Shown here in pieces: positions 43,526 to 52,315 of a stretch of DNA of 64,000 bases (position 1 is its first letter; every line of letters begins with the position of its first letter). This stretch comes from Pelagibacterium montanilacus (GTDB lineage Bacteria; Pseudomonadota; Alphaproteobacteria; Rhizobiales; Devosiaceae). Where the stretch lies: positions 1 to 64,000 of the forward strand of contig NZ_RZMX01000059.1 of the NCBI RefSeq assembly GCF_003992665.1, given 5' to 3'. The notes under the pieces were generated by a model, which was not told the origin of the DNA, did no database searches, and saw nothing but the letters and a program-made list of their open reading frames with translations. Both the position numbers and the translations under genes were made by a program.

Positions 43526-46408
43526 TCATCCATGGCTTTGCGCCCCGGGCGCGATCGCGTCGGCCAGCACCTCGATCGGGTGGGGCAGGGCGGCCCCGGC
43601 CATCCGCTTGCTCTGGCATCGGCAGGAAAATCCCGTCGCCGTGGCGTTGCCCTCGGCGACCGCCTCGGCCCAGGAAAGCTCGAAAATGGACTTCGACAAC
43701 CCGGCATGCTCGGCCTCGTGCCCGAAGAGCCCGCTCATCCCGCAGCATCCCACCTCGCGCGGCGCGACGGTGATCCCGAACCGCTCCATGACCCGGCGCC
43801 AGCGCGGCCCCGCGCCCGGATCGGCGGACCGCTCGGTGCAGTGCACCAGAAGCGTATGGCTGGCCGCCTTCGCTGCGCGCACGCCCGCTGGAACGTCCAG
43901 CGCCTCGAGAAATTCGGCGATGGGCAGGAGAAACCTCGCCCCCTCGCTGCGCGCCTGAAGCGTCGTCGCCGGCTCGATCCCCACCACCGGCACCCCACGC
44001 CGGGCACAGGCGGCAAGCCGCGCGTGGTGCCGGGCCTTCTCGCGCCCATATTCCCTCGCGAAACCGCCCACCTCCAGCCCCTTGCCATTGGCCACCACCT
44101 CCGCAACCAGCGGATCAAGTCCCAGCGCCGCGATCACCCGCGCCGCCGCGACGACGGGCCCGGGATCAAAGCTCGCGAGAAAACTGTCGGGCACGATGAT
44201 CACGCTCCGCGCGTCCACCACGCTGTCCGCCGTCAGCCGCGCGATCCCCTCAGCCTTCAGTCGCGCTTCGAGCGTCGTCACCGCGAAGGCGGGCACGTCC
44301 ACGAGACCCACGGCCCGCAGCGCCCGCTTGCCCGGTCCCGAGCCGGCCAGACGGTTGAAGAGCCCCGGCACGCGCCGCGCGAGCAGCATCGCCGGCTCCA
44401 TCCAGCGCACGAGATGGTCGCGCAGAGGCCGGGCGTGGCGCGCGTGATAGGCATCGAGGAACCGGGATTTCATGGTCGGGATATCGACCTTGACCGGGCA
44501 GCCCGAGGCGCAGGCCCGGCACGACAGGCACGTGTCGAGACTGGTCTTGAGCGCTGCCTCAGTCTCTGCGCTCGGCTCACGCGCCCAGGCGCGGAACAGC
44601 GCGGCCCGGCCATTGGGCGATTGGGTCTTGTCCCGCGTCGCCTTGTAGGAGGGGCACATTGGCGCCTCGGGGTCCCAGTCATGGCACGCCCCATTGCCGT
44701 TGCACGCGATCGCTCCGGCGAAATCGGCCTGACCCTCGGGCGCGATCGTCTCGTCCAGCGCGCCCCGGAACGGCACCTCGTCGATCCGCACGACCCGCTC
44801 GGTGCTGCCTTCGGGCGTTGCCAGCTTGCCGGGGTTGAGCCTGTTGCCCGGATCGAACACCGCCTTGATCCGCCGCACCACGGGATAAAGCTCCGGACCG
44901 AACACCGCCTCGAGATATTCCCCGCGCACCCCGCGCCCGTGCTCGCCCCAGAGCAGCCCGCCATGGGCGCGAGTCAGCGCCACCACCTCGTCGGAAATCG
45001 TCCGGATCAGCGCCCGGTCCGCCGCATCGGTCATGTCCAGCGTCGGGCGCACATGCAGGCAGCCCACATCCGCGTGCCCGAACATCCCGTAATCCACCCC
45101 GTGCCGGTCGAGCAGAGCCCTGAACGCGGCGACATACGCGGCCAGCGCCTCGGGCGGCACCGCCGTGTCCTCCACAAAGGCCACCGCCTTGCGCCGGCCT
45201 TCGAGCCCACCCAGCAGCCCGACGGCTTTCGAGCGCAGCGACCACGCCGCCCGGATCGACGCCGGATCGGTCATCGCGCGGACCATGGAGGGCGCGCTGT
45301 CGCCTTCGATGTGATCGGCCACCCGGGCCAGTTTGTCTTCGACCTCGGCGGCTGTCTCGCCCGTCACCTCTACGAAATTGACCGCGCCCACCGTCCCCGG
45401 CAGCGTGCCGAACAGCGCGCCCAGTTCCGACCACACCGGATCGGTGCGCGCCAGGGCCAGCACCTTGTCGTCCAGGATCTCCACCGCCAGCGGATCGGCC
45501 TCCACCAGCCGGGGCACATGGCGCAGCGCGGCGGTGAAATCGGCGTAAAACACAGCGAGCACCCCGCTTCGGGCAGGCTTGCGGGCCAGCCGCAGCGTGA
45601 TCCTGGAGATCAGCGCCAGCGTGCCTTCGGACCCGGCGATGATCTTGCACAGGTCCAGCCCGCCATCGGGCCGCAGCGCCTGCTGGAGGTTGTAGCCGGT
45701 CAGCCCCCGGTTCATGGCGGGAAAGACGTCCGCGAACTGCGCCTTGGAGCCCTCCAGCGCCTCCAGCACCGTAGCCGCGATTGCGCCCAGCCGGTCCTCG
45801 CGTGCCGCAGCGGCCCGGGTCTGGGCGCCATCCATCGGCGAGACGGTGACTGAGCTGCCATCGGCCAAAACCAGATCGAGCGCCTCGATATAGTCTGAAG
45901 TCCGCCCGTAATGGCGCGAGCCCTTGCCCGAGGCGTCCGTCGAGACCATGCCCCCGATGCTCGCCCGCGAGGAGGTCGACACCATGGGCGGGAAAAACCA
46001 GCCATGGGGCGCAAGGAAGGCGTTGAGCTGGTCGAGAACCACGCCCGGCTCCACGCTCACCTCACCGCGCCCGGCGTCGAAATCGAGGATGGCGCGCATG
46101 TGCCGCGAGGTGTCCAGCACCACGCCCGACGTCAGCGCTTGTCCATTGGTGCCCGTGCCCGCGCCGCGCGCCACCAGCGCCGGAGCATCGTCTCCGCATC
46201 GGGCCAGCGCCCGTCCCGCAGCTTCGATGTCGGCTGCGCATGTGGGAAACAGCACCGCTTCGGGCCGGACCCGATAGACCGAATTATCGGTCGCCAGCAC
46301 TTCGCGCGCCCCGAACCCGGTCTCGATACCGCCGGCAAAGCCTGCCTCCTCAAGCGCGGCAAAAAAGCGATCAAGGCCGGTCTGCATCCGTGCGAGAGGT
46401 GCTGCCAA
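43526..46408 (-). CDS. FAD-linked and 4Fe-4S dehydrogenase, probable D-2-hydroxyglutarate dehydrogenase (YdiJ-like)
   Basis: This 960-residue protein joins an FAD_binding_4 domain (about 50-270: ARGAGTGTNGQAL, PPMVSTSSRASIGGMVSTDASG) and an FAD-linked oxidase C-terminal domain to a ferredoxin-type part (CNGNGACHDWDPEAPMCPS; CLSCRACASGCPVKVD) and a cysteine-rich CCG region (REVGCCGMSG). E. coli YdiJ has this layout and oxidises D-2-hydroxyglutarate to 2-oxoglutarate. Here it follows hglS by seven bases, whose product is D-2-hydroxyglutarate, so the assignment is strong from context. D-lactate or glycolate oxidation is the alternative. The TTG at 46408, after AGGG, is the likely start; an ATG seven codons in lacks a ribosome site. 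Confidence 0.85.
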   Translation of the reverse strand: MAAPLARMQTGLDRFFAALEEAGFAGGIETGFGAREVLATDNSVYRVRPEAVLFPTCAADIEAAGRALARCGDDAPALVARGAGTGTNGQALTSGVVLDTSRHMRAILDFDAGRGEVSVEPGVVLDQLNAFLAPHGWFFPPMVSTSSRASIGGMVSTDASGKGSRHYGRTSDYIEALDLVLADGSSVTVSPMDGAQTRAAAAREDRLGAIAATVLEALEGSKAQFADVFPAMNRGLTGYNLQQALRPDGGLDLCKIIAGSEGTLALISRITLRLARKPARSGVLAVFYADFTAALRHVPRLVEADPLAVEILDDKVLALARTDPVWSELGALFGTLPGTVGAVNFVEVTGETAAEVEDKLARVADHIEGDSAPSMVRAMTDPASIRAAWSLRSKAVGLLGGLEGRRKAVAFVEDTAVPPEALAAYVAAFRALLDRHGVDYGMFGHADVGCLHVRPTLDMTDAADRALIRTISDEVVALTRAHGGLLWGEHGRGVRGEYLEAVFGPELYPVVRRIKAVFDPGNRLNPGKLATPEGSTERVVRIDEVPFRGALDETIAPEGQADFAGAIACNGNGACHDWDPEAPMCPSYKATRDKTQSPNGRAALFRAWAREPSAETEAALKTSLDTCLSCRACASGCPVKVDIPTMKSRFLDAYHARHARPLRDHLVRWMEPAMLLARRVPGLFNRLAGSGPGKRALRAVGLVDVPAFAVTTLEARLKAEGIARLTADSVVDARSVIIVPDSFLASFDPGPVVAAARVIAALGLDPLVAEVVANGKGLEVGGFAREYGREKARHHARLAACARRGVPVVGIEPATTLQARSEGARFLLPIAEFLEALDVPAGVRAAKAASHTLLVHCTERSADPGAGPRWRRVMERFGITVAPREVGCCGMSGLFGHEAEHAGLSKSIFELSWAEAVAEGNATATGFSCRCQSKRMAGAALPHPIEVLADAIAPGAQSHG

Positions 46409-46415
46409 AGCCGCC

Positions 46416-47831
46416 CTAGCTCGCCTGCGCGCGCTTGGCCGCCTGCGCGTGCCTGGGCCCGATCCGGGACGTCACCGCCGCGATCGACGCGTCTTCCAGC
46501 GCCTGGTAGATCGAGAACTCGTCGGGCACCGAGGCGCCCAGCGCGTCCTCGAACACCGCTCGGTTCGAGCCCGCCATGCTGTCGCCGGCGGCGTTGTCCC
46601 CGAGATTGGACTGGAAGATCCCCGCTGCCGACACCGGCAGGAAATCTTCATAGACCAGCGGGTCAAAGCCCACATGCCCGCTCGCGATCAGCGCCTCGAT
46701 ATCGCCCGAAAGCCCGTCGCCCGCCGCCTCGCCTTTCGCGGTGAGGAAATAGTGGAAATAGGCCAGCCCCTCGGCGCGCAGTGCGGCGTAATCGTCGGGC
46801 AGGGGGGCAAACACCTCCCCGAGCGCGGCCATATAGGCCTCGGTGTTGGACCCGTCCGCCTTGGGCTGGGCCAGTCCGCGCGCCTTGTCCAGCAGGGCGT
46901 CGTAAAGCGCGCGGCCTTTGGGGGTCAGCGCCACGCCGCGCTGCTCGATCTCCCCGAACCGCGCCGTATGCCGCCCCGGCACCCGCTCCCCGCCTTCGCC
47001 CAGAAAGCCGATCTGCTCTTCGAGCGCCTTGAAGCTCGTCTGGCGCAAGAGGATCGGGCAGGCGCGCGGCGGCGGCCCCTCGATCACCGCCTTGGGCGTA
47101 ATTCCGCGCTCGGGCATCATCGCCTGCACCGCATCGATATCGAGCGTGCGCGGGGTTAGATGGTTGATGTGCGGGCCCTTGAAGCTCACCACGTCCGCGA
47201 TCAGCCGGTGCGCATCGTGCAGCTTCTGGTAGGTGGCCTCCGAAACCGTGGCGTCCGAATGCCAGCGGAAGGTTTCGAGCGCTTCGGCGATGAAGGCGTC
47301 CGCATCGGCCTCATCAAGCCCGCCCTCGGCCTCGTGCTTGTCGATCAGCGCCCGCACCCCGGGGGTGAAAATGTCGCGCCGGGCAAGGATCGCCTCGGCT
47401 TCGGCCCGCAGTGCCTCGTCCGCGATCAGTTCGAGCCGCAGCAGCGAGGTGAACACCCGGAACGGGCTGCGCTTGAGCGCGTCCGCACGGACCGGGCGGA
47501 ACGCGGTGGAATGGACCGGGATGCCGGCGACCGAGAGGTCATAATAGCCCACCGGTTCCATGCCCATCACGGCAAACAGCCGCCGGATCGTCGCCAGTTC
47601 CTCGGGCTTGCCCAGCCGGATCGCCCCGTGACGCTCCTCTGAAATGCGCTCGAGATTATCGAGCGCCTCGAGCCGGGCTTTCAGCGCCGGATCGCGCGCC
47701 ATCACCGCGTCGTTGACGTCTTTGACCAGCGCCATCAGATCCCCGTAAAGCGGGACTTCCCGGCGATACATGTCCGACATGGCCCGGCAGAACCGGGCCC
47801 GGATTTCGTTGGAAGACAGATGGTCTGCCAT
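46416..47831 (-). CDS. hglS: 2-oxoadipate dioxygenase/decarboxylase (HglS, DUF1338)
   Basis: This 471-residue protein matches HglS/YdcJ. The iron ligands are placed as in the Pseudomonas putida enzyme: H68 in EERHGAIRLG, H224 in GPHINHLTPRTLDID (H221 also possible) and E294 in RFGEIEQRG. HglS turns 2-oxoadipate, O2 into D-2-hydroxyglutarate and CO2, a step of lysine degradation. It lies 23 bases after amaB and seven before the probable D-2-hydroxyglutarate dehydrogenase gene, a complete metabolic order. GAGGGAG precedes the ATG. Annotations calling it a VOC virulence protein refer to the same family. Confidence 0.9.
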   Translation of the reverse strand: MADHLSSNEIRARFCRAMSDMYRREVPLYGDLMALVKDVNDAVMARDPALKARLEALDNLERISEERHGAIRLGKPEELATIRRLFAVMGMEPVGYYDLSVAGIPVHSTAFRPVRADALKRSPFRVFTSLLRLELIADEALRAEAEAILARRDIFTPGVRALIDKHEAEGGLDEADADAFIAEALETFRWHSDATVSEATYQKLHDAHRLIADVVSFKGPHINHLTPRTLDIDAVQAMMPERGITPKAVIEGPPPRACPILLRQTSFKALEEQIGFLGEGGERVPGRHTARFGEIEQRGVALTPKGRALYDALLDKARGLAQPKADGSNTEAYMAALGEVFAPLPDDYAALRAEGLAYFHYFLTAKGEAAGDGLSGDIEALIASGHVGFDPLVYEDFLPVSAAGIFQSNLGDNAAGDSMAGSNRAVFEDALGASVPDEFSIYQALEDASIAAVTSRIGPRHAQAAKRAQAS

Positions 47832-47854
47832 GACGGGGCTCCCTCAAAAACGGG

Positions 47855-49348
47855 TTAGATCTCGAACTTGATGCCCTGGGCCAGCGGCAGCGCCCGGGAG
47901 TAGTTCACGGTGTTGGTCTGGCGCCGCATATAGGCCTTCCAGGCGTCCGAGCCGCTCTCGCGTCCGCCACCGGTTTCCTTCTCGCCGCCGAACGCTCCGC
48001 CGATTTCGGCGCCCGAAGGCCCGATATTGACGTTGGCGATCCCGCAATCGGACCCCGCCGCCGAAAGGAAGGTCTCGGTCTCGCGCACATCGGTGGAAAA
48101 GATGCAGCTCGACAGCCCCTGCGGCACGTCGTTCTGGAGCGCGATGGCCTCATCGAGCGTGGTGTAGGTCATGACGTAAAGGATCGGCGCGAACGTCTCG
48201 TGCCGCACGATGTCGGTCTGCCCGGGCATCTCCACGATCGCGGGATGCACGTAATGGCCCCCCGCCACACCTTGCGCCTTGCCACCCCCGGTCACCGTCC
48301 CGCCTTCGGCCCTAGCCTGGTCCAGCGCCTTTTCCATGCCCGATAGCGCATCGGCATCGATCAGTGGGCCGACCAGCGTGCCCTTGGCCAGCGGGTCGCC
48401 GATCGGCAGCTTGGCGTAGACGCCCTTGAGCCGCTCGACCAGCTCGTCGCGCACATCGGCATGCACGATCAGCCGGCGCAGGCTGGTGCAGCGCTGCCCG
48501 CAGGTGCCCACTGCCGAAAAGACGATAGCGCGCACGGCGTTTTCAAGGTCCGCGGACGGCGCCACGATCATGGCGTTGTTCCCGCCCAGTTCGAGCACGG
48601 TCTTGCCGAACCGCTCGGCGACCTTGGGGCCCACGATCCGGCCCATGCGTGTCGAACCCGTCGCCGAAATCAGCGGCACGTCTTTCGAGGTGGTCAACAC
48701 CTCGCCGATCTCCCCGCCGCCGATCGCGACTTGCAGGAGGCCCTCAGGCGCGTCTCCGAAGCGCTCGATCGCCTTGGCGAAGATCCGGGCCGTCGCGATC
48801 GCGCTCAGGGGCGTCTTTTCCGATGGCTTCCAGATCACCGGATCCCCGCAGACGATGGCCAGCGCGAAGTTCCAGGCGAAGGGCGCCACGGGGAAATTGA
48901 AGGCGGTGATCACCCCGGTCACCCCCAGCGGATGCCAGGTCTCGCGCATGGAATGGCCCGGACGTTCCGATGCGATGGTCAGGCCGAAGAGCTGGCGCGA
49001 CTGGCCCACGGCCAGATCGCAGATATCGATCATCTCCTGAACCTCGCCCAGCCCCTCCTGCAGGATCTTGCCGCATTCAAGGGTGACCAGCGCGCCCAAC
49101 TCGTCCTTGGCCGCGCGCAATTCCTCGCCGAACAGCCGGATCAGCTCGCCCCGGCGCGGGCCCGGCACCAGCTTCCAGGCGTCGAACGCGGCTTTGGCCG
49201 TAGCGATCATCGCCTCCACATCCCCCGCCGAATGGGTCGGAACCGACCCCACAAGCGCCCCGTCGATGGGCGAATGCACCTCGAGCGTCCCGCCCTTGAG
49301 GTCGGCATCGGTCAGCAAAGCTGCGGCGAGAATGTCTGAGTGGGCCAT
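47855..49348 (-). CDS. amaB: Alpha-aminoadipate semialdehyde / L-piperidine-6-carboxylate dehydrogenase (antiquitin type)
   Basis: This 497-residue aldehyde dehydrogenase is of the ALDH7 (antiquitin) kind. E253 in LELGGNNAM is the general base and C287 in GTCGQRCTSLRRL the nucleophile; the QRCTSLRRL context and the FNFPVAPFAWN segment are characteristic. AmaB oxidises alpha-aminoadipate semialdehyde to alpha-aminoadipate in lysine and pipecolate degradation. The next gene product towards 2-oxoglutarate is the aminotransferase encoded 24 bases upstream, and HglS acts afterwards. AGGA lies 11 bases before the ATG. Confidence 0.9.
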   Translation of the reverse strand: MAHSDILAAALLTDADLKGGTLEVHSPIDGALVGSVPTHSAGDVEAMIATAKAAFDAWKLVPGPRRGELIRLFGEELRAAKDELGALVTLECGKILQEGLGEVQEMIDICDLAVGQSRQLFGLTIASERPGHSMRETWHPLGVTGVITAFNFPVAPFAWNFALAIVCGDPVIWKPSEKTPLSAIATARIFAKAIERFGDAPEGLLQVAIGGGEIGEVLTTSKDVPLISATGSTRMGRIVGPKVAERFGKTVLELGGNNAMIVAPSADLENAVRAIVFSAVGTCGQRCTSLRRLIVHADVRDELVERLKGVYAKLPIGDPLAKGTLVGPLIDADALSGMEKALDQARAEGGTVTGGGKAQGVAGGHYVHPAIVEMPGQTDIVRHETFAPILYVMTYTTLDEAIALQNDVPQGLSSCIFSTDVRETETFLSAAGSDCGIANVNIGPSGAEIGGAFGGEKETGGGRESGSDAWKAYMRRQTNTVNYSRALPLAQGIKFEI

Positions 49349-49372
49349 GGAGCAATTTGTCCTTTTTGCGTG

Positions 49373-50590
49373 TCAATTGAGCGCGGCGCTGGCCGCGGCG
49401 ATCCGGCCCAGCGCGGCCTCGAGGGCCGATTGCGCGTAGGCGTACGAAATCCTGAAATGTCCCGGCGCGCCGAACGCGGTCCCGGGGACCACGGCGACGC
49501 CCGCCGAGAGATAATAGTCGCAGAGATCGGCATCGGTTTCCACGACCTTGCCCTCGGGCGTCGTCCGGCCCAAAAGCCCGCTGCAATCGGGAAAGACGTA
49601 GAACGCGCCGCGCGGGGTAGGGCAGTTCAACCCGTCGATGGCATTGAGCCCGGCCACGACAATGTCGCGCCGGCGGGCAAAGTCCTGCCGCCGGGTCTCG
49701 AGAACATCTGCAGGTCCCTCGAGCGCCGCCACCGCCGCGGCTTGGGAAATCGAGGAAGGCGCCGATGTCGCCTGTCCCTGCACCGTCGACATCGCCGCGA
49801 CAAGCGGGGCCGGGCCGACCCCGAAGCCCAGCCGCCAGCCGGTCATGGCGTGGGATTTCGAGACCCCGTTGACCACCAGCGTGCGCTCGGCGAGCTCGGG
49901 CAGGGCCTCCAGCACGGAAACGAAGGCGAAATCATCGTAGACCAGGTGCTCGTAGATCTCGTCCGACATCAGCCCGATCTGGCCATGGCGCTCGAACACC
50001 GGCAGAAGCGCGCGCAATTGCGCCCGGTTATAGGCACCACCCGATGGGTTGGAAGGCGAATTGAGCAGAAGCCAGCGCGTGCGCCCGGTCACCGCTGCCT
50101 CCATGGCCTCCGCGCTCATCACGAACCCGTCCACGCCGCGCGTGGGCACCTCGACCGGCACCCCGCCGCAGATCGTGATGATATCCACATAGCTCGTCCA
50201 GTAGGGCGTAGGCACGATCACCTCGTCGCCCGGTTCGAGCGTCGCCATCATGGCGTTGAACAGCACCTGCTTGGCCCCCGTCGAGGCGATCACCTGGCTG
50301 GGGTCGATGGCGATGGACTGCCGGCCATAGCGTGCAACGATCGCAGCCTTGAGCGCGGACGTCCCGGTGTTGGCGGTGTATTTGGTCTCGCCCCTCTCGA
50401 TCGCGGCCTTGGCCGCGTCCTTTACGAAATCGGGCGTGTCGAAATCGGGCTCTCCGGTCCCCAGCGAGATGATGTCCTCGCCCGCCCGTTTGCGGGCCGC
50501 CGCCATTTCACTGATCTTGACGATCAGCGAAACGTCGAGGGCCGCGACGCGGCTGGCGATTTGCCCGGCATAGCCATTCATTTTACTCAT
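49373..50590 (-). CDS. Class I aminotransferase, probable 2-aminoadipate transaminase
   Basis: This 405-residue fold-type I PLP enzyme of the AspC family has SLGTGEPDFDTPDFV near the N-terminus, the NSPSNPSGG motif, and the PLP lysine in NGVSKSHAMTGWRLGF; the C-terminal Arg that binds the alpha-carboxylate is in GHFRISYA. In this operon it would convert 2-aminoadipate to 2-oxoadipate, which is the missing step between AmaB and HglS. That specificity is inference; aspartate aminotransferase activity is the alternative. It starts the operon at ATG 50590 and is followed after 24 bases by amaB. Confidence 0.85.
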   Translation of the reverse strand: MSKMNGYAGQIASRVAALDVSLIVKISEMAAARKRAGEDIISLGTGEPDFDTPDFVKDAAKAAIERGETKYTANTGTSALKAAIVARYGRQSIAIDPSQVIASTGAKQVLFNAMMATLEPGDEVIVPTPYWTSYVDIITICGGVPVEVPTRGVDGFVMSAEAMEAAVTGRTRWLLLNSPSNPSGGAYNRAQLRALLPVFERHGQIGLMSDEIYEHLVYDDFAFVSVLEALPELAERTLVVNGVSKSHAMTGWRLGFGVGPAPLVAAMSTVQGQATSAPSSISQAAAVAALEGPADVLETRRQDFARRRDIVVAGLNAIDGLNCPTPRGAFYVFPDCSGLLGRTTPEGKVVETDADLCDYYLSAGVAVVPGTAFGAPGHFRISYAYAQSALEAALGRIAAASAALN

Positions 50591-50648
50591 AGGCAGCGAT
50601 TCCGGATCAGGGCGCGTTCTCCCCAGTCTGCAACGGCTCGCGCGCCGT

Positions 50649-50712
50649 CCGCAAATGATGAGTGCGAATGAGATCATGAGCGTATGGCATAAGAGCCTGC
50701 GCGCATTTGCGG
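50649..50712. promoter_or_regulatory. Inverted repeat pair in the divergent promoter region
   Basis: CCGCAAAT (50649-50656) and ATTTGCGG (50705-50712) are a perfect inverted pair, 56 bases centre to centre, in the 213-base gap between the lysine operon and the PcaD-like gene. It could be a looped operator for a LysR regulator; no core promoter is clear. Confidence 0.35.
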
Positions 50713-50803
50713 CCCCGCCCGCCATGGGGTAAACCGCCATTCGACCAGGCCGGGGCCTCTGCCCTGCGTCTCCTGCCATCCAGTCAAGAAGAGGGCCCCC
50801 ATC

Positions 50804-51625
50804 TTGCAGTTTCTGCGCCGCCGCGACGGAACCGTCCTGCACTATCAGACCATCGGGGCCCCCGAGGGCCGTCCCGCGCTCGTCTTCATCAACGCGCTGG
50901 GCACCGACTTCCGCATCTGGCGCGATGTGATCGTCCGGCTCGCCGGTGAATTTTCAATCCTGACCTATGATCTGCGCGGCCACGGGCTTTCCGACGTCGG
51001 GCCGGGTGCCATCACCATGGCCGACCATGCCGCCGACCTCGCTGCCCTCATCGAGCGGGAAAATCTCGGCCGAACCTTGATCTGCGGACTTTCGATCGGC
51101 GGGCTCATCGCCCAGGAACTCGCCGCCACGCGCCCCGACCTGGTGCGCGCGCTGATCCTGTGTGGCACAGCGGGCCGGATCGGGGATGCCGACCTCTGGA
51201 ATGCGCGCATCGCCGCGGTCCGCAGCGAAGGGATCGCCGCCATTGCCGACGGCATTCTCGAGCGCTGGTTCACGCGCGATTTCCGCAGCGCGGACAATCC
51301 CGAATTCATCGGCTATCGCAACATGCTGGTGCGCCAGCCCGTGGAGGGCTATGTGGCCAGTTGCGCCGCCATTCGCGATTTCGATCGCAGCGCCGACGCG
51401 CCCGATATCGCGGTGCCCACTCTGTGCGCGGTGGGCGAGGCCGACGGGGCAACCCCGACCGGCCTCGTGGCGGATTTCGCCCGCACCATCCCCGGCGCCC
51501 GCTTCGAGCGCATCGGGGGCGCCGGCCATATCCCGAGCGTGGAAGCGCCCCAGTTCATGGCCGACATGATAAGGGCCTTCGCCAGCTTTGCGGGCAGGGA
51601 CGAGCCCTCCGGACCCACCCACTGA
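50804..51625 (+). CDS. Alpha/beta hydrolase, 3-oxoadipate enol-lactonase-like (PcaD family)
   Basis: This 273-residue hydrolase has the oxyanion segment VFINALGTDFRIW, the nucleophile elbow GLSIGG, a YDLRGHGLSD motif and the His of the triad in GGAGHIPSVEAP. The layout is that of PcaD, which hydrolyses 3-oxoadipate enol-lactone, but many related hydrolases share it and no other pca gene is visible. It starts at a TTG (50804) after AGAGGG. It is divergent from the lysine operon and converges with the ThuA-family gene. A role with a lactone of the C6 dicarboxylate route is possible. Confidence 0.75.
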   Translation: MQFLRRRDGTVLHYQTIGAPEGRPALVFINALGTDFRIWRDVIVRLAGEFSILTYDLRGHGLSDVGPGAITMADHAADLAALIERENLGRTLICGLSIGGLIAQELAATRPDLVRALILCGTAGRIGDADLWNARIAAVRSEGIAAIADGILERWFTRDFRSADNPEFIGYRNMLVRQPVEGYVASCAAIRDFDRSADAPDIAVPTLCAVGEADGATPTGLVADFARTIPGARFERIGGAGHIPSVEAPQFMADMIRAFASFAGRDEPSGPTH

Positions 51626-51643
51626 CCGCAGTTTTCCGGGATA

Positions 51644-52291
51644 TCAGGCCTCCCGTGCGGCCCAGTTCAGCCCGCGGCGCAGGATGGTCTTCATCTCCGG
51701 CACGGCGAACTCGCTGGCAATATGGCCCAGCGCGGAAAAGAACACGCGGCCCTGGCCGTAGCGGCGCTTCCAGACCACCGGCATCACCGTGCCGTCGATC
51801 CATTCGGCGTGCTCGCCGGTAAAGGTCGTGGTGGCCAGCACCTCGTTGGAGGGGTCCACATGCATGTAGTACTGCTCGGAATGGTAGGGGAAGCGGGAAA
51901 TCCCCTCCATGATCGGGTCGTCCGGCTTGGTGACGTCCACATGGTAGTCGATGATGTCGCCCGGATGGGCGACCCACTGGCCCCCGCACATGAACTGGTA
52001 TTCGGGCACCTCGCGGAACGCGTCGCACATTCCGCCATGGAAACCCCCCAGGCCCACCCCGCCCTTGACCGCGGCGGTCAGCATGTTGACCTCTTCCTTT
52101 TCGATCTTGGACATGGACGTGACCGGCACGATCAGATGCATGTCCTTGATGCCGGGATCGGCGAAGGCTTCGGTCGTGTCATGGACATAGACCTTGAAGC
52201 CCTCTTCCTCGAGCATGTCGCGAACGATGTTGGCACATTGCTCGGGTTCATGGCCGCTCCAGCCGCCCCATACGATGAGAGCTTCACGCAT
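51644..52291 (-). CDS. ThuA-family protein (glycoside / 3-keto-sugar degradation)
   Basis: This 215-residue protein is a compact ThuA domain (GATase-1-like fold): VWGGWSGHEP at the start, LVPVTSMSKIEKEE in the middle, GGFHGGMCDAF, and VWKRRYGQGRVFFSALGH, all typical. Rhizobial ThuA works with a Gfo/Idh dehydrogenase (ThuB) in trehalose and related disaccharide use through 3-keto intermediates. Here the Gfo/Idh gene lies 24 bases upstream and a MalEFGK importer is divergent, the same set of functions. AGGACAG precedes the ATG. Confidence 0.88.
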   Translation of the reverse strand: MREALIVWGGWSGHEPEQCANIVRDMLEEEGFKVYVHDTTEAFADPGIKDMHLIVPVTSMSKIEKEEVNMLTAAVKGGVGLGGFHGGMCDAFREVPEYQFMCGGQWVAHPGDIIDYHVDVTKPDDPIMEGISRFPYHSEQYYMHVDPSNEVLATTTFTGEHAEWIDGTVMPVVWKRRYGQGRVFFSALGHIASEFAVPEMKTILRRGLNWAAREA

Positions 52292-52315
52292 TGATCTGTC
52301 CTCCGATTGTGTGTG

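Noticed and set aside
43289-45853. An 854-codon plus-strand frame
   Set aside because: Antisense to the YdiJ-like dehydrogenase, Arg/His-rich, without domains.
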